Source: an uncultured Ruminococcus sp. (GTDB lineage: Bacteria > Bacillota > Clostridia > Oscillospirales > Acutalibacteraceae). From it: a stretch of 53,908 nucleotides of DNA. The position numbers were made by a program, and so were the translations under genes. Position 1 is the stretch's first letter. Each line of letters starts with the position of its first letter. The notes below the pieces were generated by a model. The model was given only the letters and a program-made list of their open reading frames with translations. It did no database searches and was not told where the DNA came from. The stretch covers positions 1 to 53,908 of the forward strand of contig CACXFS010000016.1 in NCBI GenBank assembly GCA_902766885.1. The letters run 5' to 3'. Shown piece by piece: positions 25,452-33,893 of the stretch.

Positions 25452-25480
25452 TTGACATATCAAATATCGAACATTATAAT
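25452..25480 (+). promoter_or_regulatory. promoter of the tandem nitrilase-fold gene
   Basis: TTGACA (25452-25457), 17 bp, TATAAT (25475-25480): perfect consensus. Start near 25487 gives a 145-base untranslated leader in which no known riboswitch was recognised. Confidence 0.85.
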
Positions 25481-25631
25481 AAAGACGATAAAAGAAATGG
25501 AAGAACATTAGTTTTCTTTCTGTTTTCGGTTTTATTTGGATTAATCAGGATAGTTGACTTGGATAAAGGTGTCCGTGCTCTTTGGAGTATGGGCATTTTT
25601 TATATTTCAGCATATGGGAGGAAAACCGAAA

Positions 25632-27875
25632 ATGAATCGAAAGAATCAAAGCTCAAAAACAAAAATCAGGAAACTATGTGCAACTGCACTTGCAGGTATG
25701 CTTGTTGTTTTGCTTATTTGTTCAACAACGCTTATCGGCGGTGCGGTAACAGATGAACAGCCAACCGTAAGCGTTGTGAATTTTTCACCAAAGTGGGGTG
25801 ACAAAGCTGCTAACATTGAATCAATGACTTCATACATTGAGGAAGCGGCTGAAAACGGAACGGATATTATTCTGTTCCCTGAAATGGCTGTTACCGGCTA
25901 CAGCACAGGTATGGAGTATTCAGACGGCAGTTCAGTTCCAATGCCCGTTGAGCTTGCCGAAAGCAAAACCGGACAGACTGCGGCATATTTTTCTGATTTA
26001 GCAGAAAAATACGATATGTATATTGTCTACGGTGCTACAGAAACTGTTGAGGGTGAAAGTGATGTGGCATATAATTCCGCTTTCGTCTGCACGCCCGACG
26101 GTTATGTCGACAGTTATCAGAAGATTTCACCCGTTGAAGGAGAATGGTGTAAATCCGGTTCAACACCTAAATATTTCAGCACACCTTGGGGAAATGTAGC
26201 GTTAAGCATTTGCTACGACACTTACTCCGTACCGGAAATAGGCAGACTTTATTCAGCGGCAGGTTGCTTTTTGATGTTAAATCCCACTGCGATTGTCGGC
26301 GGTGACTGGGGCTGGGATTATCTTGATTACAGCGATGCGGTTTACTGCGAGTATACTGAAGACTACTATGTAAAGAGTTGGAAATCTTATTACAGACTAT
26401 ATCTTGAAACAGATGTTCAGTATGACGGTATGTATATTGCAAGCTCTAACATACTCGGTCCTGACGGTCCGGACGATGTTCGCAACTTTGAAGGCGGTTC
26501 TCTTATTATAGGACCTTCCAATACAGTAAAAACAAATCCGTCCAATAATAAGTATGACTATATAACCTACTATGCAGGTTCTGTAGATAATGACAATTCA
26601 GGACTTGCAACAGCAACGTTAGATGTTTCTTTGGCTACAAATGCTCTAACACACAGAGATATTTTCCAGCCTGATCTTTATGCTCAGTGGTATTCCGAAC
26701 TTGCGGCAGGCAAAAGCGTTTCAGCCCCGACAACCGATGAATCACCCGTTTGCGCCGTTGTGGATATGGATCCGAAATGGGGCGACAAAGAAGCAAATTG
26801 TAATAAAATCTTAAGCTATATGAGCGAGGGTGCTGGTTCTGTAGATATTATTGTATTCCCTGAGATGGCTCTTACGGATTATGCAAGCACAAGTGATTAC
26901 GGCTCCGAAAAGTGGAATATGGTTATCAGAGAAGCTGAAACAACAGACGGTATATACGCTTCAAAAATTGCAGAGAAAGCAAAAGAGTACGGAATGTATG
27001 TAATTTACGGTACTGCGGAAGTTAATCCTGATGATGCTGACCATCCGTACAATTCAGCTTTTGTTGCAACTCCCGACGGTGAAACACTTTCTTATAAAAA
27101 GATTCAGCCTGTTGAGGGCGCATGGTGCACACCCGGAAGCGAGCCTTTGATTGTTGAAACTCCTTGGGGAGGAATGGGAATAAGCATTTGTATGGATACC
27201 TACAGCTATCCCGAACTTGAAAGATACTATGCGGCAGCAGGCTGTAAGATACTTGTTAATCCCACAGCTTCAGGCGGTTATGCAAAAAAGAACTTTGTAT
27301 ATAACACAACCCTTGCTTCAATTGCAAACCGTGACGGAATGATTGTATTAAGCTCCGACCTTATCGGCGAATGCGGTCCTTCGGATATGCTTTCACAGTT
27401 TATCGGTAAGTCAGTAATAATCGGAAGAAATGGATTAAGCCCAATTTTTTATACTGTTGAAAACACAAGCAGTGAGCTTATGCAGACAGCAACCGTTAAT
27501 ATGGCTTATACCGGTTTTGCAATAACGAATTTCAATCCTGAAGTTATATCAAACGGTTATGCCGCACTCGCAGCAGATGAAAACCTATACGATTACAGCG
27601 GATTGATTCCTGCTTCTGATTATGTTGTTCCCTCGACTGAACCTTCACTAACAGAGCCTTCAGCTACGGAATCGGAAACTACTGCTCCTGCAACTTCTCC
27701 GGACGCAACTTCATCAACTTTATCAACCTCTGCATCAAATTCTGCAACGACTGATACAGCAAAGGATAATTCATCAGTAAAGACAGGTTTTGATATGCTC
27801 TCAATCTACATTGTAATTGCTATGGCAGGTGTTGGCACAGCAATGGCTGTATACAGCAGAAGAAAAGATTTATAA
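25632..27875 (+). CDS. secreted, surface-anchored tandem carbon-nitrogen hydrolase
   Basis: 747 residues: signal peptide (about 1-40), two nitrilase-superfamily domains (about 45-345 and 373-640), a Ser/Thr/Pro-rich stalk (about 650-708) and a C-terminal SVKTG, hydrophobic helix and RRK tail like a sortase signal or membrane anchor. Both domains keep the Glu-Lys-Cys triad: E84 (FPEMAVTGYS), K164 (YQKISPVEGEWC), C194 (SICYDTY), and E411, K490, C520. The two halves share KWGDK, PVEGxWC and TPWG, so they arose by duplication. Members hydrolyse amides or nitriles and are usually cytoplasmic; the substrate here must be extracellular and is unknown. Start chosen after GGGAGG. Confidence 0.85.
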   Translation: MNRKNQSSKTKIRKLCATALAGMLVVLLICSTTLIGGAVTDEQPTVSVVNFSPKWGDKAANIESMTSYIEEAAENGTDIILFPEMAVTGYSTGMEYSDGSSVPMPVELAESKTGQTAAYFSDLAEKYDMYIVYGATETVEGESDVAYNSAFVCTPDGYVDSYQKISPVEGEWCKSGSTPKYFSTPWGNVALSICYDTYSVPEIGRLYSAAGCFLMLNPTAIVGGDWGWDYLDYSDAVYCEYTEDYYVKSWKSYYRLYLETDVQYDGMYIASSNILGPDGPDDVRNFEGGSLIIGPSNTVKTNPSNNKYDYITYYAGSVDNDNSGLATATLDVSLATNALTHRDIFQPDLYAQWYSELAAGKSVSAPTTDESPVCAVVDMDPKWGDKEANCNKILSYMSEGAGSVDIIVFPEMALTDYASTSDYGSEKWNMVIREAETTDGIYASKIAEKAKEYGMYVIYGTAEVNPDDADHPYNSAFVATPDGETLSYKKIQPVEGAWCTPGSEPLIVETPWGGMGISICMDTYSYPELERYYAAAGCKILVNPTASGGYAKKNFVYNTTLASIANRDGMIVLSSDLIGECGPSDMLSQFIGKSVIIGRNGLSPIFYTVENTSSELMQTATVNMAYTGFAITNFNPEVISNGYAALAADENLYDYSGLIPASDYVVPSTEPSLTEPSATESETTAPATSPDATSSTLSTSASNSATTDTAKDNSSVKTGFDMLSIYIVIAMAGVGTAMAVYSRRKDL

Positions 27876-27895
27876 GATAAGTTAATACACCATAA

Positions 27896-27930
27896 TAAAA
27901 AACAGCCTCTGATTTCAGGGGCTGTTTTGT
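27896..27930. terminator. bidirectional terminator
   Basis: A 12-bp stem AACAGCCTCTGA / TCAGGGGCTGTT (one G-U pair) with a tiny loop, A-tract on the left and TTTTG on the right. It serves the rightward nitrilase gene and the leftward PAP2 gene. Confidence 0.85.
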
Positions 27931-27947
27931 TGATTGAAAGTAATATA

Positions 27948-28451
27948 TTAGAATAAAAAGAAAAAAATAATACCAACCGTTACGCTCAACAGCATTGCGG
28001 CAACAACGTCACGGATAAAGTGAACGCCTGCGAGCACTCGTGAAAGCGTAATCAGAAACGAAACCGTCAGTGCAGCAATGCCAAGCTCGGCATTTACATA
28101 GAAAATTGCAAGTGAAATTATAAATGCGCTTGCCGTGTGGCGGCTGGGCATACTCTGTCCCTTTGTCGTCTTGCCGAAAAGGGAAGGAGTGCTGTATTTT
28201 TCATACGGTCTTTGCTCGTTAATCACCTTGCGCAGAACCGTTACAAGCAGAAATACACCGAGCGGAACGAGGATTATTTTGAAAAGGTCAACAGGATTGC
28301 TGAAAAACACATAGACAATCAGCGCAGGATAGCCGATAAACAGCAGCAGCGGCAGAAATCGGTAGCAGAATTTCAACGCATTACAGGCAAAATTGCGTTC
28401 TTTAAAAAACGTGATAATCCGTTTGTAGTTCTTCTCGGTAATTTTAAACAT
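27948..28451 (-). CDS. PAP2-family membrane phosphatase
   Basis: 167 residues, about five hydrophobic helices, with the three family motifs in order: KVINEQRPY (KxxxxxxRP), PSRHTAS (PSGH-like with Arg) and SRVLAGVHFIRD (SRxxxxxHxxxD). Such proteins dephosphorylate lipid phosphates such as undecaprenyl pyrophosphate or phosphatidylglycerophosphate; which one cannot be told. It follows asnB by 40 bases on the same strand. CGGAG directly abuts the ATG, an unusually tight ribosome site. Confidence 0.88.
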   Translation of the reverse strand: MFKITEKNYKRIITFFKERNFACNALKFCYRFLPLLLFIGYPALIVYVFFSNPVDLFKIILVPLGVFLLVTVLRKVINEQRPYEKYSTPSLFGKTTKGQSMPSRHTASAFIISLAIFYVNAELGIAALTVSFLITLSRVLAGVHFIRDVVAAMLLSVTVGIIFFFLF

Positions 28452-28491
28452 CTCCGTTTGTGTTAATTTCGCTTTTATTCTATCATATGTG

Positions 28492-30324
28492 CTAAACTAT
28501 TTCAACATTGTATTTTTCAAACCAGTAGTCAAGCTCAATGATATACGCAAGAATCTGCGGAGTCTGCATAAGCTGACCGTACCACGGTGTTGTGATTGCG
28601 TCGGGATTTTCAATTATGCTCTCAATTGATTTTTTGTTGAGCATTTCGGTGAGTGCATTTTTCTTTTCAAGAATTAATTTCACCCTCTTTGCACATTCAT
28701 CAAAGTAAATCGGATTATGCGTTTTGGGGTAGGGGCTTTTTTTGCGCCAGCAGATTTCCCTTGGCAGAATATCCTCAAATGCCTTTCTGACAATTCCCTT
28801 TTCTCGGTTTCCGTATGCCTTTAAGCTCCAGGGCATATTGTAGGCGTATTCCACAAGTCGGTAGTCGCAGAACGGAACTCTCACTTCAAGGCCGCTGAAC
28901 ATTGAGCACCTGTCCTTGCGTTCCAGCAGACACTGCATAAACCAGTAGAAATTGAGGAAAAACATCTCTCTCATACGGCTGTCGGTTTCACTGTCGCTTT
29001 TCAACTTTGGCGCAAGATTTATGGTGTCAAGATACCTCTGGCGCACGTATTCTTCACCGTTTTTGAGTATTCCGTCCTTCAGAATAAATCTGCGCACGTC
29101 CTGACTCTTTGACCACGGGAAGCAGTCGTCGAAAAGTATGCTCTTGTCGTGATACCACGGATAACCGCCGAACAGCTCGTCGGCACATTCGCCCGAAAGC
29201 GCAACAGTGTAGTTGTGCTTGATTTCCTTGCAGAACAGCAAAAGCGACGAGTCAACGTCAACATATCCTGGCAAATCCCTCGCCTCAACGCTTTCGTAAA
29301 GTGCGTCAACAAGTGCTTTGTTGTCAAGAATAACCTCTCTGTGCCGTGTGTCGGCATTGTCGGACATCATCGAAATGTATTCGAAGTCGGCGTTCGGCTG
29401 AAATCGGCTTTTCTTGAAATATTTTTCGTTGTCACGGTATTCAACCGAGTATGTGTTGATTTTGCCGAGCTTTCGCTCCTTGTAGTATTCGGAGGCAGTT
29501 TTGACAATAATACTGCTGTCAAGTCCGCCCGAAAGGAAAAAGCAAAGCGGAACATCGCTGACAAGCTGTCGCCTTATTGCGTCGGTCAGAAGGTTTCTCG
29601 TTTTTTCAATCGTTTCGCTCTCGCTGTCGGTGTGCTCCTTCGCCTCAATCCTGTAGTACTGCTCCCGGCAGAGAAAACCGTTTTTGTAGATTGCACATTC
29701 ACCGGGGTTAAGCTCGTGCACTCCCTTGAAAACTCCGCAGGACGGTGTCCTTGCAGGGCCGAGGAAGAATATTTCGTTCAGCCCCTGCTCGTCAATCCTC
29801 GGCTTGACAATCGTGCTTGCAAGCAGAGCCTTGATTTCCGAGCCGAAAATCAAGCCGCCCTTGTATTCGTAGTAAAACAGCGGTTTTACGCCGATTTTGT
29901 CCCTGCAAAGGAAGACTGACCTGTCGTCGCTGTTGAACACTGCAAATGCAAAAATTCCGTTCAGTTTATTTGCACATTGTGCGCCGTATTTAATATACAT
30001 TTTCAGCACAACCTCGGTGTCGCTGTGACCTCTGAAACGAAATCCGTCTGCACGCAGTTCCTCACGCAGAGCGTCGGTGTTGTAAAGCTCGCCGTTGTAG
30101 ACGATTACATAGGTCTTGCCCTCATGAGTGACCGACATAGGCTGTTTGCCGTTTTCACGGTCAATTACGACAAGCCTGCGGTGGATAAGGGCGGTGTTCT
30201 TGTTGATGTAAATTCCGTTTTCGTCGGGACCTCGTTTTTCAAGCGTTCGTGACATATTGTTGAGGAGCTTAATCCTCATACTCATATCAGCGTCACGCTC
30301 AATCCAGCCTGCTATTCCGCACAT
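28492..30324 (-). CDS. asnB: asparagine synthase (glutamine-hydrolysing)
   Basis: 610 residues. N-terminal class II glutaminase starting MCGIAGW (Cys2 becomes the N-terminal nucleophile) with VYNGELYN and RGHSDTEV; C-terminal synthetase with the PP-loop FLSGGLDSS near residue 265. It makes asparagine from aspartate with glutamine and ATP; relatives amidate cell wall precursors, which cannot be excluded. GGAGG precedes the ATG. It lies 24 bases after the ylbJ-like gene and may share its transcript. Confidence 0.93.
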   Translation of the reverse strand: MCGIAGWIERDADMSMRIKLLNNMSRTLEKRGPDENGIYINKNTALIHRRLVVIDRENGKQPMSVTHEGKTYVIVYNGELYNTDALREELRADGFRFRGHSDTEVVLKMYIKYGAQCANKLNGIFAFAVFNSDDRSVFLCRDKIGVKPLFYYEYKGGLIFGSEIKALLASTIVKPRIDEQGLNEIFFLGPARTPSCGVFKGVHELNPGECAIYKNGFLCREQYYRIEAKEHTDSESETIEKTRNLLTDAIRRQLVSDVPLCFFLSGGLDSSIIVKTASEYYKERKLGKINTYSVEYRDNEKYFKKSRFQPNADFEYISMMSDNADTRHREVILDNKALVDALYESVEARDLPGYVDVDSSLLLFCKEIKHNYTVALSGECADELFGGYPWYHDKSILFDDCFPWSKSQDVRRFILKDGILKNGEEYVRQRYLDTINLAPKLKSDSETDSRMREMFFLNFYWFMQCLLERKDRCSMFSGLEVRVPFCDYRLVEYAYNMPWSLKAYGNREKGIVRKAFEDILPREICWRKKSPYPKTHNPIYFDECAKRVKLILEKKNALTEMLNKKSIESIIENPDAITTPWYGQLMQTPQILAYIIELDYWFEKYNVEIV

Positions 30325-30348
30325 AAAATTTACCTCCGTATTATATTA

Positions 30349-31419
30349 TCATTTTTGTCTGATAGCCTTGATTGAATATAAAAAGCATATTGCAACTCCG
30401 ATAAGCACAGCGGCGGAAATCACCGTTCCTCCGTAAAACTGTGAAGTTGCAATTTTGGAAGTTGAAAATACCTCTGACGTTCCGAGAAAAAACATTGCCC
30501 CGAAGTGCGTAAGCAATGCGGTAATAACGCCTTGAATAATTCTGATACAGAAAAATAAAAGCTTATTTACGCTGATTTTTCCGAGAGCCGAGTAAATCTG
30601 AAAGTGAACGCACAAACCGCCGAATCCGATTGCAAATGCAGTCATTTCAAGCGTGCAGTTTTGTGACAGCCTGTTCACCGCCGAACACACCTCAAGCAGA
30701 CAGCAGAGTATATTCTCAGCCGTGCTGTCACTGATTATCTGCCCGATAATTTCAATAAAAGCGGAGAATAAAACGACAAAGGCACATATGCCGAGGATTC
30801 CCTTTGAACTGTCCAAGGCAGACTCCACTATAGCCGTTCCGATTGAACAGGATTTATACGAAGATTTAGCACAATAGCAATCTTCACTTTTGCTCTTATC
30901 AAAAAGGTTGATGATAATTCCAAGCAGTATTACGGAAATAATCTGCGAACAGAGAATTATCAGCCCTACGGTTTTGTTATTATAAAGCGACGTGCCGACA
31001 AAGTTTATGATAAACCCCGGACCTGCGCATACTGCAAACAAAGCCGCTTTTTCAGCCTCTCTCTGAGAAACAGCACCGCTCTTTGCAAGCTCCGAAATTC
31101 CCTTTGCACCTACGGGATAACCACCGAGCATACTAAGCAGAATAACGGGCGCAAAACTTCCCGAAAGTCCGAAAAGTGCCTTTGTAATCCTGCTCAGAGG
31201 CTTACCGATTTTCTGCGCCAGACCGCTTTTTACAATAAATGACGATGCCGCCATAAACGGAAACAGCGACGGTACTAAAACATTAAGACAAAGGTTTATG
31301 CCGTTTAAAGCTCCCTTTGAACAGCTTTCGGAGAAAATCAGAATTGAAATGCAGACGGCAAGAGCCGATAACGATTTAAAAACCGTTCCTGCTTTTCCGA
31401 CTGCCGCATTAATATACAT
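30349..31419 (-). CDS. ylbJ: YlbJ-like sporulation membrane protein
   Basis: 356 residues, eight or more hydrophobic segments, with the nucleoside-recognition/Gate-type pattern LNVLVPSLFPFMAASSFI, LLSMLGGYPVGAKGISEL and CAGPGFIINFVGTSL, repeated with inversion toward the C-terminus. YlbJ is a forespore-lineage membrane protein needed for spore coat or cortex formation in Bacillus. The ATG at 31419 is chosen because a longer reading would overlap yqfC on the other strand. The divergent yqfC gene is also a sporulation gene, so the 70-base gap may hold back-to-back sporulation promoters. Confidence 0.8.
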   Translation of the reverse strand: MYINAAVGKAGTVFKSLSALAVCISILIFSESCSKGALNGINLCLNVLVPSLFPFMAASSFIVKSGLAQKIGKPLSRITKALFGLSGSFAPVILLSMLGGYPVGAKGISELAKSGAVSQREAEKAALFAVCAGPGFIINFVGTSLYNNKTVGLIILCSQIISVILLGIIINLFDKSKSEDCYCAKSSYKSCSIGTAIVESALDSSKGILGICAFVVLFSAFIEIIGQIISDSTAENILCCLLEVCSAVNRLSQNCTLEMTAFAIGFGGLCVHFQIYSALGKISVNKLLFFCIRIIQGVITALLTHFGAMFFLGTSEVFSTSKIATSQFYGGTVISAAVLIGVAICFLYSIKAIRQK

Positions 31420-31490
31420 ATCAATCACCACTAATATATATGATTGAATTTGCATAAAAATAAATGATAAAAACTTTGGGAGAGATTTTT

Positions 31491-31760
31491 TTGCAGAAAA
31501 ATAAGGATAAACATAACTCAGGCGGTTATGCACCTTTCGGTCTTGATATGGGCGGTATGCCCACGATAGAAATGCTCGGCAACAGGCGCATTACGCTTGA
31601 AGGCTCAACGGGAATCCTGCTTTACGAGAGCGATAACATAAAGATTAATACTAATAAAATGGTCGTTTCATTCTGCGGGAGAGGCTTGTGCGTAAGGTGT
31701 ATTTCCTGCTCGTGCGTTGAGATTGAGGGTTTCGTCACGCAGATTGAATTCCTTTGCTGA
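31491..31760 (+). CDS. yqfC: sporulation protein YqfC
   Basis: About 89 residues, YabP/YqfC family: MPTIEMLGNRRITLEGSTG, then SDNIKINTNKMVVSFCGRGLCV and EIEGFVTQIEF. YqfC is a sigma-E dependent protein acting with YqfD in the mother cell. The TTG at 31491 is preferred because GGGAGAG precedes it; an ATG at 31464 lacks a ribosome site. yqfD follows after 9 bases. Confidence 0.85.
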   Translation: MQKNKDKHNSGGYAPFGLDMGGMPTIEMLGNRRITLEGSTGILLYESDNIKINTNKMVVSFCGRGLCVRCISCSCVEIEGFVTQIEFLC

Positions 31761-31769
31761 GGTGATTTT

Positions 31770-32948
31770 ATGTTAGTACAGCTTGTCAGGTTTTTCAGAG
31801 GATACGTTGACTTTACCGCAAACGGAAAGTTTCCCGAGCGTTTTCTGAATATTACTTCACGCTACGGAATCAACCTCTGGAATGCGCAGCCCTCAAAGCA
31901 CTCAATTAACGCTTCAATGTATATAAGCGACTACCGGAAAATACGCCTTGCCGCAAAGAAATCCGGCGTAAAAACAAGAATAAAGTCAAAGCACGGACTG
32001 CCGTTTTTTGTGAACAAATACAAGCCGAGAATAGGGATTCCGATAGGTGCAGCGGCAGGAGTAATTCTGATTATCGTGCTGTCAAATTTTATCTGGTCGG
32101 TCAGTATTACGGGAGCGCAGACTGTCAGCAAAACGAAAATCAAGCAGGTGCTGTCTGAAAACGGCGTAAAAACAGGCGGCTATAAAAACAACCTTGACGT
32201 TCAGAAAATCGAGCGTGACACGATGCTTGAAATTGACGAAATCGGCTGGATGAGCGTAAATATTACGGGCAATATAGCCTCAATTGAAATCAAGGAAAAG
32301 GCTCAGAAACCAAAGCTTGATTCAAGCGCAACTCCCAGCAACATAAAGGCGAAATGCGACGGCGTAATAACAAATATAAAAGCAAAAAAAGGTGAAGTGC
32401 AGGTAAAAAAAGGCAGCGGTGTCGCAAAGGGCGATTTGCTCGTCAGCGGTATAATCGAAACAAAAATGAATACCCTACAATATGTGCGTGCAAACGCAGA
32501 GGTTTTTGCCGATGTTGTTTACAAAAAAGAGTCGTCAATAAAAAGCGAGTACGAATACACATGCTTAAGCGGTGAAAAAACTTACCGCAACAGGGCGTTT
32601 TTGCTCTGGCTTGAATTTCCGTGCAGTATGTCATTCTCCTCATATGAAAAATCTGTTTTCAGCGAAACCTCGCAGAATGTAATTTGCAACGATACCGTAC
32701 TTCCGCTCGGAATAAAAACAAGCACGCAGTCAGACCTTATAAGCGTAGAAAAGACGCTTACAAAATCCGATGCGGAAAAAATATTTATGAATGATTTACT
32801 GCTTTACGAAGTGTTTGAAAGACCGAAAAGCGAGGTTGTCGGCAGAAAAGTAAATATAAATAAGACAGGCGATGAATATCATTGCGAAACGGATTATATT
32901 TTTAACGAAAATATTGCGTACAGTGAAGAATTCAGCGTGACAGATTAA
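31770..32948 (+). CDS. yqfD: sporulation protein YqfD
   Basis: 392 residues: cytoplasmic N-terminal domain (VRFFRGYVDF ... FPERFLNITSRYGINLWN), one membrane helix near 90-112 (IGIPIGAAAGVILIIVLSNFIW), and an extracytoplasmic part with a POTRA-like segment (TVSKTKIKQVLSENGVKTG) and VKKGSGVAKGDLLVSG. Required for sporulation in Bacillus together with YqfC. In Bacillus yqfC-yqfD lies directly ahead of phoH; here they are 18 kb apart. GAGGTG before the ATG. Confidence 0.92.
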   Translation: MLVQLVRFFRGYVDFTANGKFPERFLNITSRYGINLWNAQPSKHSINASMYISDYRKIRLAAKKSGVKTRIKSKHGLPFFVNKYKPRIGIPIGAAAGVILIIVLSNFIWSVSITGAQTVSKTKIKQVLSENGVKTGGYKNNLDVQKIERDTMLEIDEIGWMSVNITGNIASIEIKEKAQKPKLDSSATPSNIKAKCDGVITNIKAKKGEVQVKKGSGVAKGDLLVSGIIETKMNTLQYVRANAEVFADVVYKKESSIKSEYEYTCLSGEKTYRNRAFLLWLEFPCSMSFSSYEKSVFSETSQNVICNDTVLPLGIKTSTQSDLISVEKTLTKSDAEKIFMNDLLLYEVFERPKSEVVGRKVNINKTGDEYHCETDYIFNENIAYSEEFSVTD

Positions 32949-33007
32949 ATAATATATGATAAAATAAAATATTATAAATATTATTTTGCAATTTAGGATT
33001 TGATTTT

Positions 33008-33781
33008 ATGAGAATACTTTGTATAGGCGACGTTGTAGGAAGTGTCGGCTGTAACTTCCTGCGCAGTAAACTGCCGACAATCAAGAAAATTAAAGCAATT
33101 GATTTTGTAGTCTGCAACGGTGAAAATTCTGCCGACGGCAACGGACTGACTCCGACTTCGGCAAATTTCCTTTTTGACAGCGGAGTCGACGCAATCACCC
33201 TCGGCAACCATACATTCCGCCGAAAGGAAGCGTATGAATATATTGACGAAAGTCCTTTTATTGCCCGCCCTGCAAATTTCCCCGAAAAAACAACCCCGGG
33301 TACGGGCATACTCAATATTGATACGGGCAGAAGAATAATTTCCGTTATCAACGTAATGGGCAATATGTGTATGGACAACAACCTCAACTGCGCTTTTGAA
33401 ACGATTGACAGAATGCTTGAAAAGGCAGAGGGCAAAATCAGAATTGTTGACTTTCACGCCGAAACAACAAGTGAAAAGCGTGCGATGGGCTATTACCTTG
33501 ACGGCAGAGCGTCTGTTGTTTTCGGAACACATACGCACGTTCAGACCTCGGACTGTCAGATACTTCCGAAGGGAACGGGGTATATTACCGACGTCGGAAT
33601 GACAGGTACAATCAATTCTGTGCTCGGCGTTAAAACCGAAATCATCATTGAAAAGCTCAAGACAAAGCTCCCTGCACGTTTTGATCTTGCAAGCGGTGAT
33701 TGCAAAATGGAATGTGCAATATTTGATGTAGATGAAAAGACGGGTTTGTGCATAAATTCCGAATCTTTGCGCATAGAATGA
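33008..33781 (+). CDS. ymdB: YmdB-family metallophosphoesterase
   Basis: 257 residues of the TIGR00282/YmdB family: MRILCIGDVVGSVG (metal Asp), CNGENSADGNGLT (Glu/Asn), TLGNHTFRRKE (Asn-His), DFHAETTSEKRAMG and FGTHTHVQTSD (His ligands). Known members hydrolyse 2-prime,3-prime-cyclic nucleotides and influence biofilm and RNA turnover. Usually beside rny, which is not here. Only a weak AGGA site precedes the ATG; it follows yqfD by 59 AT-rich bases. Confidence 0.93.
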   Translation: MRILCIGDVVGSVGCNFLRSKLPTIKKIKAIDFVVCNGENSADGNGLTPTSANFLFDSGVDAITLGNHTFRRKEAYEYIDESPFIARPANFPEKTTPGTGILNIDTGRRIISVINVMGNMCMDNNLNCAFETIDRMLEKAEGKIRIVDFHAETTSEKRAMGYYLDGRASVVFGTHTHVQTSDCQILPKGTGYITDVGMTGTINSVLGVKTEIIIEKLKTKLPARFDLASGDCKMECAIFDVDEKTGLCINSESLRIE

Positions 33782-33813
33782 GCAATTATGACAATAATTG
33801 GTTGTTTTTTCTA

Positions 33814-33842
33814 TTGCAAAAAAAGGTTAAAGACGTTATAAT
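33814..33842 (+). promoter_or_regulatory. promoter of fakA
   Basis: TTGCAA (33814-33819), 17 bp, TATAAT (33837-33842), about 50 bases ahead of the fakA ATG. Confidence 0.65.
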
Positions 33843-33893
33843 ATAATCAACTATTGTGTAAAAAAGTCTGTGCATTAAAAAGGATGTGCTATT

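Noticed and set aside
25487-25631. Riboswitch in the long leader of the nitrilase gene
   Set aside because: The leader is 145 bases long but no known riboswitch core or terminator/antiterminator pair was seen.
29149-29919. 256-codon open frame opposite asnB
   Set aside because: It lies wholly inside asnB on the other strand, has no ribosome site or recognisable motif, and mirrors asnB codon usage.
31420-31490. Sigma-E type sporulation promoters between ylbJ and yqfC
   Set aside because: ATA-rich sequence allows several partial matches on both strands; none is good enough to call.
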